From positions 93,141-157,140 of the forward strand of contig NZ_QTQP01000014.1 in assembly GCF_003854275.1 (NCBI RefSeq): a DNA stretch of 64,000 bases, in the 5' to 3' direction. The notes beneath the pieces are model-generated. The model did not search any database and had not been told where the DNA came from. It saw only the letters and a program-made list of their open reading frames with translations. This document shows, piece by piece, positions 9,396 through 18,001 of this stretch; the stretch's first letter is position 1; each line of letters begins with the position of its first letter. Made by a program: the position numbers and the translations under genes. Origin of the DNA: Burkholderia sp. Bp8963. GTDB lineage: Bacteria; Pseudomonadota; Gammaproteobacteria; Burkholderiales; Burkholderiaceae.

Positions 9396-10595
9396 TCATT
9401 GCGTCGCCTGCGGCGCGCCGACGCGCTGCGACGCGACCCACAGTGCAATGAGCAGCCCCGCGAGCACCGCGCCCGCGACACACACGCCGCGCCAGCCGTC
9501 GACGCCGAATGCGACGCTCGCCGCGAACGACCCGAGCGCGCCGCCGATGAAGTAGCTCGTCAGGTAGATCGTCGTCACGCGGCTGCGCGCGTCTCCGGCG
9601 AGCGCATAGATCACGCTCTGGTTCGAGATGTGCATCCCCTGCACGCCGACGTCGAGCAGCAGGATCCCGGCGGTCAGCGCGGCGAGCGAATGCGCGCCGG
9701 CCGCGATCAGCGCGAATGACGCGAGCACCGCGGCCGCGAACAGGCCGGTTGCCGCGTTGACGTGCCCGCGGTCGACGAGCCGTCCCGCGGACGTCGCGGC
9801 GAGCGCGCCCACTGCGCCAACCACGCCGAACAGGCCGATCTGGCCTTCCGTATAGCCATAGGGCGGCTGGCTCAGCAGGAACGTGAGGCCTGTCCACAGC
9901 AGGCTGAAGCACGCGAACACGAGCGCACCGTAGACGGAGCGCAGCGCGATCAGCGGCTGCACGCGCACGAGCGCGACGAGCGATTTCATCAGCGCCGCAT
10001 AATCGACGCGCAGATCGCGGCGATCCTTCGGCAGCTTCATCGCGAGCACGCCGGTCAGCCCCAGCACCATCAGCGCGGCGATCCCGTACACCGCGCGCCA
10101 GCCGAGCCAGTCGGCGATCGCGCCCGCCGCGACGCGCGCAAGCAGGATGCCGAGCAGCAGGCCGCTCATCACGGTGCCGACCGCGCGGCCGCGCGAGCGC
10201 GCGTCGGCGAGCGATGCGGCGAACGGCACAAGGAGCTGCGTCGAGCAGGTCACGAAGCCGAGCGCGATGTTCGCGGCGATGAACGCGTCGAAGTTCGTGG
10301 TGCATGCGACCGCCACGAGTGCGACGACGTTCAGCACGAGCAGCCGCGCGATCAGCGTGTGGCGGTTGAGCGCGTCGCCGAGCGGCACGATCAGCAGCAG
10401 GCTCGCCGCATAGCCGAGCTGCGTGAGCGTGACGAGAAAGCCGAGCTCGGCCGGCGCGCGGCCGAAGCTGTGCGCGATCGCGGCGAGGAGCGGCTGCGCG
10501 TAGTAGATGTTGCCGATGACGATGCCGCACGCGCAGGCGAACAGCAGCGTCATGCCGCGTGTCAGGGTGGGGTGGGTGTCGTGGTGCGGGTTCAT
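9396..10595 (-). CDS. MFS transporter (drug/metabolite exporter type)
   Basis: Integral membrane protein of 399 residues with 12 predicted helices. It begins TLLFACACGIVIGNIYYAQPLLA, which is typical of DHA-type MFS proteins often annotated as YnfM/multidrug-like. The helix 2-3 loop PLGDALNRHTLIARLL carries the MFS motif A pattern in degenerate form. ATG 10595 diverges from a LysR gene 128 bp away, and a T-N11-A palindrome lies between them, so the pair is probably a regulator with its target exporter. Its 3' end abuts the idnD deletion junction. The substrate is unknown. Confidence 0.85.
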   Translation of the reverse strand: MNPHHDTHPTLTRGMTLLFACACGIVIGNIYYAQPLLAAIAHSFGRAPAELGFLVTLTQLGYAASLLLIVPLGDALNRHTLIARLLVLNVVALVAVACTTNFDAFIAANIALGFVTCSTQLLVPFAASLADARSRGRAVGTVMSGLLLGILLARVAAGAIADWLGWRAVYGIAALMVLGLTGVLAMKLPKDRRDLRVDYAALMKSLVALVRVQPLIALRSVYGALVFACFSLLWTGLTFLLSQPPYGYTEGQIGLFGVVGAVGALAATSAGRLVDRGHVNAATGLFAAAVLASFALIAAGAHSLAALTAGILLLDVGVQGMHISNQSVIYALAGDARSRVTTIYLTSYFIGGALGSFAASVAFGVDGWRGVCVAGAVLAGLLIALWVASQRVGAPQATQ

Positions 10596-10696
10596 GGATC
10601 CGGAAAGCGTGGGGCGGACCGGCGGCTGCCGGCATCGAAGCGCGTATGATGCGGACAGCCGGCCATAGCGTCCAAGACTGGATTGCTATGATTTCC

Positions 10697-10711
10697 ATTG
10701 GTAGAACCAAT
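10697..10711. promoter_or_regulatory. Candidate LysR operator (T-N11-A palindrome)
   Basis: ATTGGT-AGA-ACCAAT is a perfect 15-bp palindrome with the T-N11-A geometry of LysR-type boxes. It lies 12 bp before the LysR ATG and about 100 bp before the MFS ATG, a position suited to autoregulation and divergent control. Confidence 0.6.
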
Positions 10712-10723
10712 ACCAGATCCGCG

Positions 10724-11662
10724 ATGCTTCTCCGCCACATCCGCTATTTCCTGGCCGTCGCCGAGCAGCGCAATTTCACGCGCGCGGCCGAGGTGCTGCA
10801 CGTGTCGCAGCCGACGCTGTCGCAGCAGATCCGCCAGCTCGAGGATCAGCTCGGCGTGCAGCTGTTCGACCGCTCGGGCCGCGCGGTGCGGCTCACCGAA
10901 TTCGGCGAGGCCTATGCGCGGCACGCGCGCGCGGCGCTGCACGAGCTCGACGCGGGGCAGCGCGCAGTCCACGACGTCGCGGACCTGAGCATCGGTTCGC
11001 TGCGGCTCGCGATGACGCCGACCTTCACCGCGTACCTGATCGGCTCGCTCGTCGATGCGTTCAACACCGCGTATCCGAACGTCACGCTGACGATCGACGC
11101 GATGCCGCAGGAGCGGATCGAGGCGCTGCTCGCCGACGACCGGCTCGACGCCGGCTTCGCGTTCACGCCCGCGCGCCTGCCGGACATCGACGTGACGCCG
11201 CTGTGGAACGAGTCGCTCGCGCTCGTGACGGGCCGCACGCACCGTCTCGCGCGCCGCCGCCGCGCGCTGACGCCGGCCGAGCTCGGCGACGAGCCGCTGA
11301 TCCTGCTGAGCCGCGCGTTCGCGACGCGCGCGAGCATCGACCAGTACTTCGTCGATCACGGCGCGCGGCCGCGCATCGCGATCGAGGTGAACGCGATCAA
11401 CGCGATTCTCGAGCTCGTGCGGCGCGGCCGCCTCGCGACGGTGCTGCCCGACGCGATCGCGCGCGCGAGCGGCGATCTGTGCGCGCTGGAACTCGATCCG
11501 CCGCTGCCGATGCGCATGGCCGCGTTGCTGACGCGCAGGGGCGCGTACCGCAGCGTCGCCGCGCGCGCGTTCGTCGAGCGCACGCTCGAGCTGCGCGATG
11601 CGCAGGCGCGCGGGCGCGAGCCTGCCGCGGCCGGACGGCGCCGCAACAGGACGGAAGGATAG
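10724..11662 (+). CDS. LysR-family regulator, CynR-like
   Basis: The 312-residue protein has the LysR HTH at its N-terminus (MLLRHIRYFLAVAEQRNFTR, then LHVSQPTLSQQIRQLEDQLG) and an effector domain starting about residue 90 (GSLRLAMTPTFTAYLIGSLV). It resembles CynR-type regulators, but no cyanase genes are near, so the cyanate role should not be assumed. The divergent MFS exporter is the likely target. ATG 10724 fits the family start; upstream codons are unrelated. The last 25 residues are Arg-rich and poorly conserved. It converges with the GntR gene. Confidence 0.88.
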   Translation: MLLRHIRYFLAVAEQRNFTRAAEVLHVSQPTLSQQIRQLEDQLGVQLFDRSGRAVRLTEFGEAYARHARAALHELDAGQRAVHDVADLSIGSLRLAMTPTFTAYLIGSLVDAFNTAYPNVTLTIDAMPQERIEALLADDRLDAGFAFTPARLPDIDVTPLWNESLALVTGRTHRLARRRRALTPAELGDEPLILLSRAFATRASIDQYFVDHGARPRIAIEVNAINAILELVRRGRLATVLPDAIARASGDLCALELDPPLPMRMAALLTRRGAYRSVAARAFVERTLELRDAQARGREPAAAGRRRNRTEG

Positions 11663-11724
11663 GGAGCTTGGCCGCCGGACAGGCAGCGTGTCGGCCGGTC
11701 GCCCGGCCGGGGGCGCTCAGGCGC

Positions 11725-12417
11725 TCACGCCCCCGGCGTCGGGAAGAACACGCCCGCGCGCTGCGCGGCGTTCGCGATGTGCGCCTCGATCGCCGCGCCG
11801 GCAGCGGCCGGGTCGCGCGCGATCAGCGCGTCGACGATCGCGCGATGCTCGTGCCACGTCGAAAGCAGCAGCTCGCGCCGGTAGAACGGCATCCGCTGGC
11901 TCTCCTTCATGATGTCGGCGCTGCTGCGCAGGATCGATTCGATCGCCGCGTTGCCGGCAAGATTGATGATCCGCATGTGGAATTCGAAGTCGAGCTGCGA
12001 CGCGTCGTCGAGTTCGTTTTCGGTCAGCGTCACGTGCAGCTCGGCGAGGTTGTCCTCGAACCACGCGATGTCGTCGTCGGTGACGACGCGCGCGGCCATC
12101 CGCGCGGCGAAGCCCTCGAGCGCGTAGCGCATCTGGTAGGTGTCGGGCAGCGACGACTGCTCGGCGAACCGCCACGCATGGCCGGTCGTGGCCTGCGCGC
12201 TTTCGACATACACGCCCTTGCCGGCGCGGATGCGCAGCATCCCGAGCGCCTCGAGCGTCGACAGCGCCTCGCGCAGCGACGCGCGGCTGATCTCCAGCTC
12301 CTCGGAGAGCTGGCGCTGTGCCGGCAGCAGGCTGCCGACCGGATACACGCCTGCCTCGATCCGGTCGCGGATCGTCGCGATGGCGGCGTCGGTCACGGTG
12401 TGCGGAACGTTTTTCAT
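11725..12417 (-). CDS. GntR-family regulator, FadR/FCD subfamily
   Basis: The 230-residue protein has a winged HTH (about residues 10-70: SRASLREALSTLEALGMLRI, then GKGVYV) and an all-helical FCD ligand domain with the metal-ligand-like stretches DFEFHMRIINLAG and WHEHRAIVDAL. ATG 12417 is chosen over an upstream extension because the HTH starts right after it. It diverges from the dctA-allantoicase-allA cluster. GGT-N3-ACC palindromes occur both 14 bp upstream of its own start and at the dctA promoter, so it probably represses itself and the ureide cluster until a ligand such as a ureide or glyoxylate binds (ligand inferred). Confidence 0.9.
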   Translation of the reverse strand: MKNVPHTVTDAAIATIRDRIEAGVYPVGSLLPAQRQLSEELEISRASLREALSTLEALGMLRIRAGKGVYVESAQATTGHAWRFAEQSSLPDTYQMRYALEGFAARMAARVVTDDDIAWFEDNLAELHVTLTENELDDASQLDFEFHMRIINLAGNAAIESILRSSADIMKESQRMPFYRRELLLSTWHEHRAIVDALIARDPAAAGAAIEAHIANAAQRAGVFFPTPGA

Positions 12418-12430
12418 GATGCGAATGATG

Positions 12431-12445
12431 GCCGGTCTGACCGGC
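12431..12445. promoter_or_regulatory. Candidate GntR/FCD operator, autoregulatory
   Basis: GCCGGT-CTG-ACCGGC is a perfect 15-bp palindrome 14 bp upstream of the GntR-family start. Its core GGT-N3-ACC matches the site in front of dctA at 12627-12641 and the general FadR/VanR-type operator pattern. Confidence 0.6.
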
Positions 12446-12584
12446 ATTGTAATCCGCACACGCGCGGTGCATCGCCGGCCTACGGGAAAGTCACGATCCG
12501 CACCGCGTTCCGGCCCCGCCGGACAGGCCGCCAAGTGGTTGAAAGGGGGCGGAAGGGGGCGGGAAATCCCTATTTTGTTCTTCC

Positions 12585-12613
12585 TTGACTGGACTATATC
12601 GGCTTCCTACTAT
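12585..12613 (+). promoter_or_regulatory. Sigma-70 promoter of the dctA-like gene
   Basis: TTGACT (12585-12590) and TACTAT (12608-12613) are separated by exactly 17 bp, an excellent -35/-10 pair for this GC-rich genome. Transcription would start near 12620, just ahead of the operator at 12627-12641. Confidence 0.7.
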
Positions 12614-12626
12614 CGTCCATAACATC

Positions 12627-12641
12627 ACTGGTCTTACCAGT
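12627..12641. promoter_or_regulatory. Candidate GntR/FCD operator at the dctA promoter
   Basis: ACTGGT-CTT-ACCAGT is a perfect 15-bp palindrome at about +7 to +21 of the predicted dctA transcript, a classic roadblock/repressor position. It shares GGTCTNACC with the site near the GntR start. Confidence 0.68.
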
Positions 12642-12682
12642 ATGAACAGACGAAACTGCAACCGTTGGTTCAGGAGAGCGCC

Positions 12683-14005
12683 GTGTCGAAATTCCTTAAT
12701 TCGCTGTTTGGCCGAGTAGTCGTCGCATTGATCCTCGGGGTCGCGCTAGGCGCGTTCTTCCCGCATTTCGCCGAGTCGCTGAGGCCGCTCGGCGACGGTT
12801 TTCTGAAGCTCATCAAGATGGTCATCGGCCCGATCGTGTTCTGCGTCGTGGTCAGCGGGATGGCCAATGCGGGCGACCTGAAGAAGGTCGGCCGGGTCGG
12901 CCTGAAGGCCGTCGTCTACTTCGAGGTGATGACCACGCTCGCGCTCGGCATCGGCCTCGTGCTCGCGTGGCTGACGCGCCCGGGCGTCGGGATGAACATC
13001 GACCTGCACTCGCTCGACGCGGCGTCGCTCTCGTCGTACGCGAAGAACGCCGAGAGCCTGAAGGACACGGCCGGCTACCTGATGAAGATCATCCCCGACA
13101 CCGCGATCGACGCATTCGCGAAGGGCGACATCCTGCAGATCCTCGTGTTCGCGGTGCTGTTCGGCTCGGCGCTGTCGCTGCTCGGCGACAAGGCGCAGCG
13201 CGTCAATTCGCTGATCGAGGAGCTGTCGCACGTGTTCTTCCGCGTGATCGGCTTCATCATCAAGCTCGCGCCGCTCGGCGTGCTCGGCGCGGTCGCGTTC
13301 ACGACCGGCAAATACGGCGTCGCGTCGCTGAAGCAGCTCGGCTACCTCGTCGCGGTGTTCTACCTGAGCTGCTTCGTGTTCGTCACCGTGGTGCTCGGCA
13401 TCGTGATGCGGCTCGCCGGCTTCTCGGTGTTCAAGCTGATCCGCTACCTGCGCGAGGAGCTGTCGATCGTGCTCGGCACGGCGTCGTCGGACGCGGTGCT
13501 GCCGCAGGTGATGCGCAAGCTCGAATACATGGGCGTCAAGGATTCGACGGTCGGCCTCGTGATCCCGACCGGTTACTCGTTCAACCTCGATGGCTTCTCG
13601 ATCTACCTGACGCTCGCGGTGCTGTTCATCGCGCAGGCGACCAACACGCCGCTGTCGACGCATGACCTGATCGTCGTGCTGCTCGTGTCGCTCGTCACGT
13701 CGAAGGGCGCGCACGGGATTCCGGGTTCGGCGATCGTGATCCTCGCGGCGACGCTGTCGGCGATTCCCGCGATTCCCGTCCTCGGCCTCGTGCTGATCCT
13801 GCCGGTCGACTGGTTCGTCGGCATCGCCCGTGCGCTGACCAACCTGATCGGCAACTGCGTCGCGACGGTCGTCGTCGCGGTGTGGGAGAACGACATCGAC
13901 CGGGCCCGTGCGAAGCGCGTGCTGAATCGCGAACTGCGCTACGTGCCGGCCGAAGAGGAGGGCGCCGCGGCGTCGCTCGCCGGCGACGGCGCGCACGCGG
14001 TCTGA
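12683..14005 (+). CDS. Dicarboxylate/amino acid:cation symporter (DctA-type)
   Basis: Inner-membrane transporter of the DAACS family, 440 residues with about eight helices plus re-entrant loops. It shows KLIKMVIGPIVFCVVVSG near the N-terminus, the serine-rich hairpin VLGTASSDAVLPQV, and SFNLDGFSIYLTLAVLFIAQ. GTG 12683 is preferred because AGGAG lies 7 bp upstream; a TTG 18 bp earlier would add six residues. Family members take up succinate, fumarate, malate or orotate. Here it heads a cluster with allantoicase and ureidoglycolate lyase under a GntR operator, so a ureide or related carboxylate may be the real substrate (inference). Confidence 0.88.
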   Translation: MSKFLNSLFGRVVVALILGVALGAFFPHFAESLRPLGDGFLKLIKMVIGPIVFCVVVSGMANAGDLKKVGRVGLKAVVYFEVMTTLALGIGLVLAWLTRPGVGMNIDLHSLDAASLSSYAKNAESLKDTAGYLMKIIPDTAIDAFAKGDILQILVFAVLFGSALSLLGDKAQRVNSLIEELSHVFFRVIGFIIKLAPLGVLGAVAFTTGKYGVASLKQLGYLVAVFYLSCFVFVTVVLGIVMRLAGFSVFKLIRYLREELSIVLGTASSDAVLPQVMRKLEYMGVKDSTVGLVIPTGYSFNLDGFSIYLTLAVLFIAQATNTPLSTHDLIVVLLVSLVTSKGAHGIPGSAIVILAATLSAIPAIPVLGLVLILPVDWFVGIARALTNLIGNCVATVVVAVWENDIDRARAKRVLNRELRYVPAEEEGAAASLAGDGAHAV

Positions 14006-14080
14006 GTCCGCGGCTCGATCCGCATCCCCATCATGCCGCCGGGCGCCTCGACGCGCCCGGCGCAGAACACAGGAGACGAC

Positions 14081-15088
14081 ATGGCAGCCCCCATCCTCGA
14101 CCCGAACGCGCCGGCCTTCACGCGGCGCTACATGAACCTCGCCGATCCGCGCGTTGGTGCAAAGGCGCTCCACGCGAGCGACGAGTTCTTCGCGCCGAAG
14201 GAGCGCATGCTGAACCCCGAGCCGGCCGTGTTCATTCCCGGCAAGTACGACGATCACGGCAAGTGGATGGACGGCTGGGAGACGCGCCGCAAGCGCACGA
14301 CCGGCCACGATTTCTGCGTGGTGCGGCTCGCGCGGCCGGGCGTGATCCACGGCGTCGACCTCGACACGAGCCACTTCACCGGCAACTTCCCGCCGGCCGC
14401 GTCGATCGACGCGTGCGTCGCCGACGGCGACACGCCGCCGGACGACGTCGAATGGCGCACGATCGTCCCCGCGACGACACTGCAGGGCAACAGCCACCAC
14501 TACGTCGACGTGACCGATCCGCAGCCGTACACGCACCTGCGCGTGAACCTGTATCCGGACGGTGGGCTCGCGCGGCTGCGCGTATACGGCCAGCCGCAGC
14601 GCGACTGGCGCCAGGTGCCGCAGGGCGAGCTGGTCGACCTGGCCGCGATCGAGAACGGCGGCTATCTGGTGGCCGCGAACAATCAGCACTTCGGCGCGGC
14701 GTCGCAGATGCTGATGCCGGGGCGCGGCGTGAACATGGGCGACGGCTGGGAAACCCGCCGCCGCCGCGAGCCCGGCAACGACTGGGCGATCGTCGCGCTC
14801 GCGCGGCCGGGCGTGATCCGGCGCGTCGAGGTCGACACCGCGTTCTTCAAGGGCAATTTCCCGGACCGCTGTTCGCTGCAGGCCGCGCATGTCACGGGCG
14901 GCACCGACGATTCGCTGGTCACGCAGGCGATGTTCTGGCCCGAACTGCTCGGTGAGCAGAAGCTGTCGATGGACCACGTCCACACGTTCGACGCGCTCGC
15001 GGCGCTCGGTCCGGTCACGCACGTGCGTTTCAACATCTTCCCGGACGGCGGCGTGTCGCGCCTGCGTCTGTGGGGCGAACCGGCCTGA
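14081..15088 (+). CDS. alc: Allantoicase
   Basis: Hydrolyses allantoate to ureidoglycolate and urea in purine-ureide breakdown. The 335-residue sequence shows the family's internal duplication: DGWETRRKR with [21 protein letters not shown] in the first half and [10 protein letters not shown] with [21 protein letters not shown] in the second, each a jelly-roll domain. Both halves end in a [15 protein letters not shown] or [15 protein letters not shown] motif. AGGAGA precedes ATG 14081 by 5-6 bp. It lies between a transporter gene and allA; urease and allantoinase are not in this window. Confidence 0.93.
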   Translation: MAAPILDPNAPAFTRRYMNLADPRVGAKALHASDEFFAPKERMLNPEPAVFIPGKYDDHGKWMDGWETRRKRTTGHDFCVVRLARPGVIHGVDLDTSHFTGNFPPAASIDACVADGDTPPDDVEWRTIVPATTLQGNSHHYVDVTDPQPYTHLRVNLYPDGGLARLRVYGQPQRDWRQVPQGELVDLAAIENGGYLVAANNQHFGAASQMLMPGRGVNMGDGWETRRRREPGNDWAIVALARPGVIRRVEVDTAFFKGNFPDRCSLQAAHVTGGTDDSLVTQAMFWPELLGEQKLSMDHVHTFDALAALGPVTHVRFNIFPDGGVSRLRLWGEPA

Positions 15089-15102
15089 CGGCGGAGGCGA
15101 AC

Positions 15103-15627
15103 ATGACCCGGCTTCAGACCCTGCGCGTCGAGCGCCTGACCCGTGAAGCGTTCGCGCCGTTCGGCGACGTGATCGCGCTCGAAGGCGCGCGGCATTTTCC
15201 GATCAACGGCGGCACGACCGAGCGGTTCCACGATCTCGCGACGATCGACGTGTGCGCGGACGGCGGGCGCCCGCTCGTCAGCGTGTTCCGCGCGCAGCCG
15301 CGCGCGCTGCCGGTCGCGATCACGCTGATGGAGCGCCATCCGCACGGCAGCCAGGCGTTCGTGCCGCTCGCGGCCGTGTCGCGCTACGCGATCGTCGTCG
15401 CGCCGGCGGGCGAGTTCCGGCCTGACGCGATGCGCGCGTTCCTGGCCGTTGGATGGCAGGGCGTGAACTATGCGAAGGGCGTCTGGCACCATCCGCTGCT
15501 CGCGCTCGACGCGCTCAGCGATTTCGTCGTCGTCGATCGCGGCGGCCCGCAGCCGAACTGCGACGAGATTCCGCTCGACGGCGCGTGGCAGCTCGATCTC
15601 GAGGCGGCCTGCACGAGCGCGGCCTGA
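15103..15627 (+). CDS. allA: Ureidoglycolate lyase
   Basis: Cleaves ureidoglycolate to glyoxylate and urea, the step after allantoicase. The 174-residue cupin-fold protein matches AllA in length and in motifs: [41 protein letters not shown] and [13 protein letters not shown] 15103 lies 14 bp after the allantoicase stop, with GGAGG upstream, so the two are co-transcribed. A strong terminator follows at 15683. The product glyoxylate links the cluster to central metabolism. Confidence 0.94.
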   Translation: MTRLQTLRVERLTREAFAPFGDVIALEGARHFPINGGTTERFHDLATIDVCADGGRPLVSVFRAQPRALPVAITLMERHPHGSQAFVPLAAVSRYAIVVAPAGEFRPDAMRAFLAVGWQGVNYAKGVWHHPLLALDALSDFVVVDRGGPQPNCDEIPLDGAWQLDLEAACTSAA

Positions 15628-15682
15628 CGGGCCTCCGGCGACGCGCGCCCGGCACACCCGCGCCGGTATGCCCCAAAAGAAG

Positions 15683-15718
15683 ACGGCCCGGTCGGCGAGA
15701 TGCCGGCCGGGCCGTTTT
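15683..15718. terminator. Rho-independent terminator after allA
   Basis: A 14-bp GC-rich stem (15683-15696 with 15702-15715, one mismatch) closes a 5-nt loop and is followed by TTTT. It lies between the convergent allA and fur genes; on the minus strand the T-tract is weak, so it mainly serves allA. Confidence 0.8.
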
Positions 15719-15738
15719 GCATGCGCGTTGCGCGCGGA

Positions 15739-16167
15739 TCAGTGCTTGCGGTGCGGGCAGTTTTCGGTCGTGCAGTTGCCGTACAACGCGAGCGAGTGTT
15801 CCTGGAGCTTGAAGCCGCGTTCCTTTGCGATCGACTGCTGACGGCTTTCGATCTCAGCGTCGAAGAATTCCTCGACCCGGCCGCAGTCGAGGCAGACGAG
15901 GTGGTCGTGGTGCGTCCCTTCGTTCAGCTCGAACACGGCTTTGCCGGATTCGAAGTTGCTGCGGGTCAGCAGCCCGGCCTGCTCGAATTGCGTCAGCACG
16001 CGATAGACGGTCGCCAGCCCGATGTCGAGCTGTTCGTTGAGCAGGTTGCGATAGACGTCTTCGGCCGTCAGGTGGCGGACGGGACTCTGCTGGAAGATCT
16101 CGAGAATCTTGAGGCGCGGTAGGGTGGCCTTTAGCCCGATATTCTTGAGATCCGTCGGATTGGTCAT
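15739..16167 (-). CDS. fur: Ferric uptake regulator Fur
   Basis: Iron-responsive repressor of 142 residues. It has an N-terminal winged HTH ([20 protein letters not shown]) and a dimerisation domain with the metal motif HHDH (86-89), C92 and C95 (CLDC) and a second Cys pair C132/C137 near the end. It is transcribed away from bamE, the usual proteobacterial fur/omlA arrangement. CTAGG-N4-CCTAG at 16170-16183, 3 bp beyond the fur ATG, is a small palindrome in the shared region. Confidence 0.97.
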   Translation of the reverse strand: MTNPTDLKNIGLKATLPRLKILEIFQQSPVRHLTAEDVYRNLLNEQLDIGLATVYRVLTQFEQAGLLTRSNFESGKAVFELNEGTHHDHLVCLDCGRVEEFFDAEIESRQQSIAKERGFKLQEHSLALYGNCTTENCPHRKH

Positions 16168-16309
16168 GGCTAGGCATCCCTAGAGTACAATGCAGGGCTT
16201 CAATGTTACCGGCTTTTGGCCGTTCCAGAAACACGCGCGGCCTGCGACGCGGGCCGGCACGGTGAAGGAAATGATTCCAGAATCTCTTTTGCACTTTCAG
16301 AGGAGCCGC

Positions 16310-17128
16310 ATGCGGAGTGCCATCATCGCTGCCGTCGCCGTTGCCGCGCTGGCTGGTTGTTCGTCGTACGACAGCGTGACGCAGCGCATCGCGCAGAGCA
16401 TCACGCCCTACCGGATCACGGTCGTGCAAGGTAACTTCGTGTCGCAGGAGAAAGCGTCGCAGCTGCAGGCCGGCATGACGCGCGACCAGGTTCGCGCGCT
16501 GATCGGCACGCCGCTGCTGACGGACATGTTCCACGCCGATCGCTGGGATTACCTCTTCTACTTCAAGCGCGGCTCGACGTCCGTCGTCCAGCAGCGCGAT
16601 CTCGTGCTGACGTTCTCGGGCGACCGCCTCGTGAGCTGGACGGGGGCCGACAACCTGCCGTCCGAGCTCGACCTGCTGGCCGACATCGACGGCGACAAGC
16701 GCGGCCGGAAGGCGAAGAAGGCGGCCGAAGCCGCGGCTGCAGCCGCCGCGAGCGGCGCGAGCGCCGTGCAGGCGACGAGCGAGCCGGCTGCGACAGCGGC
16801 CGTGGTGCCGGAAGCAGCAAGCGCCGGCGCCACCGTCGACCAGGACGCGAACGCGCAAGCCGCGCGCGCGGCGAACCGCGCGACCGGCCAGGTGGCCGGC
16901 CAGGGCGGCACCGCGCGCCGCTTCTCGCCGTCCGCGCAGGCAGCCGCCGGCGGCGCGCCGGTGCCGGGCGGGCAGCCGCCGGGCGCGAATCCGGCCATTC
17001 AGCCGCAGTTCCAGTTCCATCGCCCGCCGCAGCCGAACGTGTCGACCGAGGCGGCGCCGCCCGTCGGCCCGCAGGGCTCGGACACGCTGCAGAACCAGCC
17101 GCTCACCGCGCCGGGCCAGTCCCAGTAA
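16310..17128 (+). CDS. bamE: Outer-membrane assembly lipoprotein BamE with a long C-terminal extension
   Basis: Lipoprotein partner of the BAM complex that inserts beta-barrel proteins. The signal peptide ends in LAGC (lipidated Cys17). The SmpA/OmlA core follows to about residue 110 (YRITVVQGNFVSQEKASQLQ, then MTRDQVRALIGTPLL, DRWDYLFYFKRG). Residues from about 125 to 272 are an Ala/Gly/Pro/Gln-rich, low-complexity tail that typical BamE proteins of about 110 residues lack. AGGAG lies 5 bp before ATG 16310; an ATG at 16271 is less likely. It diverges from fur and precedes dapB by 57 bp. Confidence 0.9.
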   Translation: MRSAIIAAVAVAALAGCSSYDSVTQRIAQSITPYRITVVQGNFVSQEKASQLQAGMTRDQVRALIGTPLLTDMFHADRWDYLFYFKRGSTSVVQQRDLVLTFSGDRLVSWTGADNLPSELDLLADIDGDKRGRKAKKAAEAAAAAAASGASAVQATSEPAATAAVVPEAASAGATVDQDANAQAARAANRATGQVAGQGGTARRFSPSAQAAAGGAPVPGGQPPGANPAIQPQFQFHRPPQPNVSTEAAPPVGPQGSDTLQNQPLTAPGQSQ

Positions 17129-17185
17129 GCGCGTGGAAACGGGGCGGCATGCGCCGCCCCCTGTCAACCTGTCGTACATAAAGCC

Positions 17186-17983
17186 ATGAAGATTGCGATT
17201 GCCGGTGCGTCGGGCCGTATGGGCCGGATGCTGATCGAAGCCGTTCTCAACGATTCCGACGCGCAGCTCGTCGGCGCGCTCGACCGCGCCGGCTCGCCGT
17301 ACCTCGGCCAGGACGCAGGCGCGTTCCTCGGCAAGGAAACCGGCGTCAAGCTGACCGACGATCTCGACGCCGTGTTCGCGCAGGCCGACTACCTGATCGA
17401 TTTCACGCGTCCGGAAGGCACGATCGCGCACGTCGAGGCCGCGCTGCGCCACGACGTGAAGCTCGTGATCGGCACGACCGGCTTCACCGAAGAGCAAAAG
17501 GCCACGCTGCGCGCGGCCGCGGAGAAGATCGGCATCGTGTTCTCGGCGAACATGAGCGTCGGCGTGAACGTCACGCTGAAGCTGCTCGAATTCGCCGCGA
17601 AACATTTCTCGCACGGCTACGACATCGAGATCATCGAAGCCCATCACCGCCACAAGGTCGATGCGCCGTCGGGCACCGCGCTGATGATGGGCGAAGCCGT
17701 CGCCGGCGCGCTCGGGCGATCGCTCGACGACTGCGCGGTGTATGGCCGCCACGGCGTGACGGGCGAGCGCGATCCGTCGACGATCGGCTTCTCCGCGATC
17801 CGCGGCGGCGACATCGTCGGCGACCACACCGTGCTGTTCGCCGGGATCGGCGAGCGGATCGAGATCACGCACAAGTCGTCGAGCCGCGTGTCGTACGCGC
17901 AGGGTGCGTTGCGCGCGGTGCGCTTCCTGTCCGCGCACGGCGCCGGCCTGTTCGAGATGCAGGACGTGCTCGGCCTGCGCTGA
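17186..17983 (+). CDS. dapB: 4-Hydroxy-tetrahydrodipicolinate reductase
   Basis: NAD(P)H-dependent step of lysine and diaminopimelate synthesis. The 265-residue protein has the Rossmann loop GASGRMG (7-13), the substrate motif AHHRHK (152-157) and PSGT (161-164), with standard DapB length. It follows bamE closely and precedes an ExbB-like gene by 18 bp, so a bamE-dapB-exbB-exbD transcript is likely. Confidence 0.97.
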   Translation: MKIAIAGASGRMGRMLIEAVLNDSDAQLVGALDRAGSPYLGQDAGAFLGKETGVKLTDDLDAVFAQADYLIDFTRPEGTIAHVEAALRHDVKLVIGTTGFTEEQKATLRAAAEKIGIVFSANMSVGVNVTLKLLEFAAKHFSHGYDIEIIEAHHRHKVDAPSGTALMMGEAVAGALGRSLDDCAVYGRHGVTGERDPSTIGFSAIRGGDIVGDHTVLFAGIGERIEITHKSSSRVSYAQGALRAVRFLSAHGAGLFEMQDVLGLR

Positions 17984-18001
17984 CGCGCGCCGGAAACTCC
18001 G

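Noticed and set aside
9253..9555. A 100-codon gene starting with the idonate dehydrogenase N-terminus
   Set aside because: Only the first 39 codons resemble the dehydrogenase; the rest is antisense to the MFS gene and has no zinc motif.
10724..11662. Cyanate-responsive CynR
   Set aside because: The sequence is CynR-like, but no cyanase or carbonic anhydrase genes are adjacent; the divergent gene is an MFS exporter, so the specific name was not assigned.
12665..12682. TTG start for the DctA-like protein
   Set aside because: It would place the AGGAG ribosome-binding site inside the coding sequence; GTG 12683 has correct spacing.
16170..16183. Fur box between fur and bamE
   Set aside because: The palindrome CTAGG-N4-CCTAG does not resemble the GATAAT-type Fur box.
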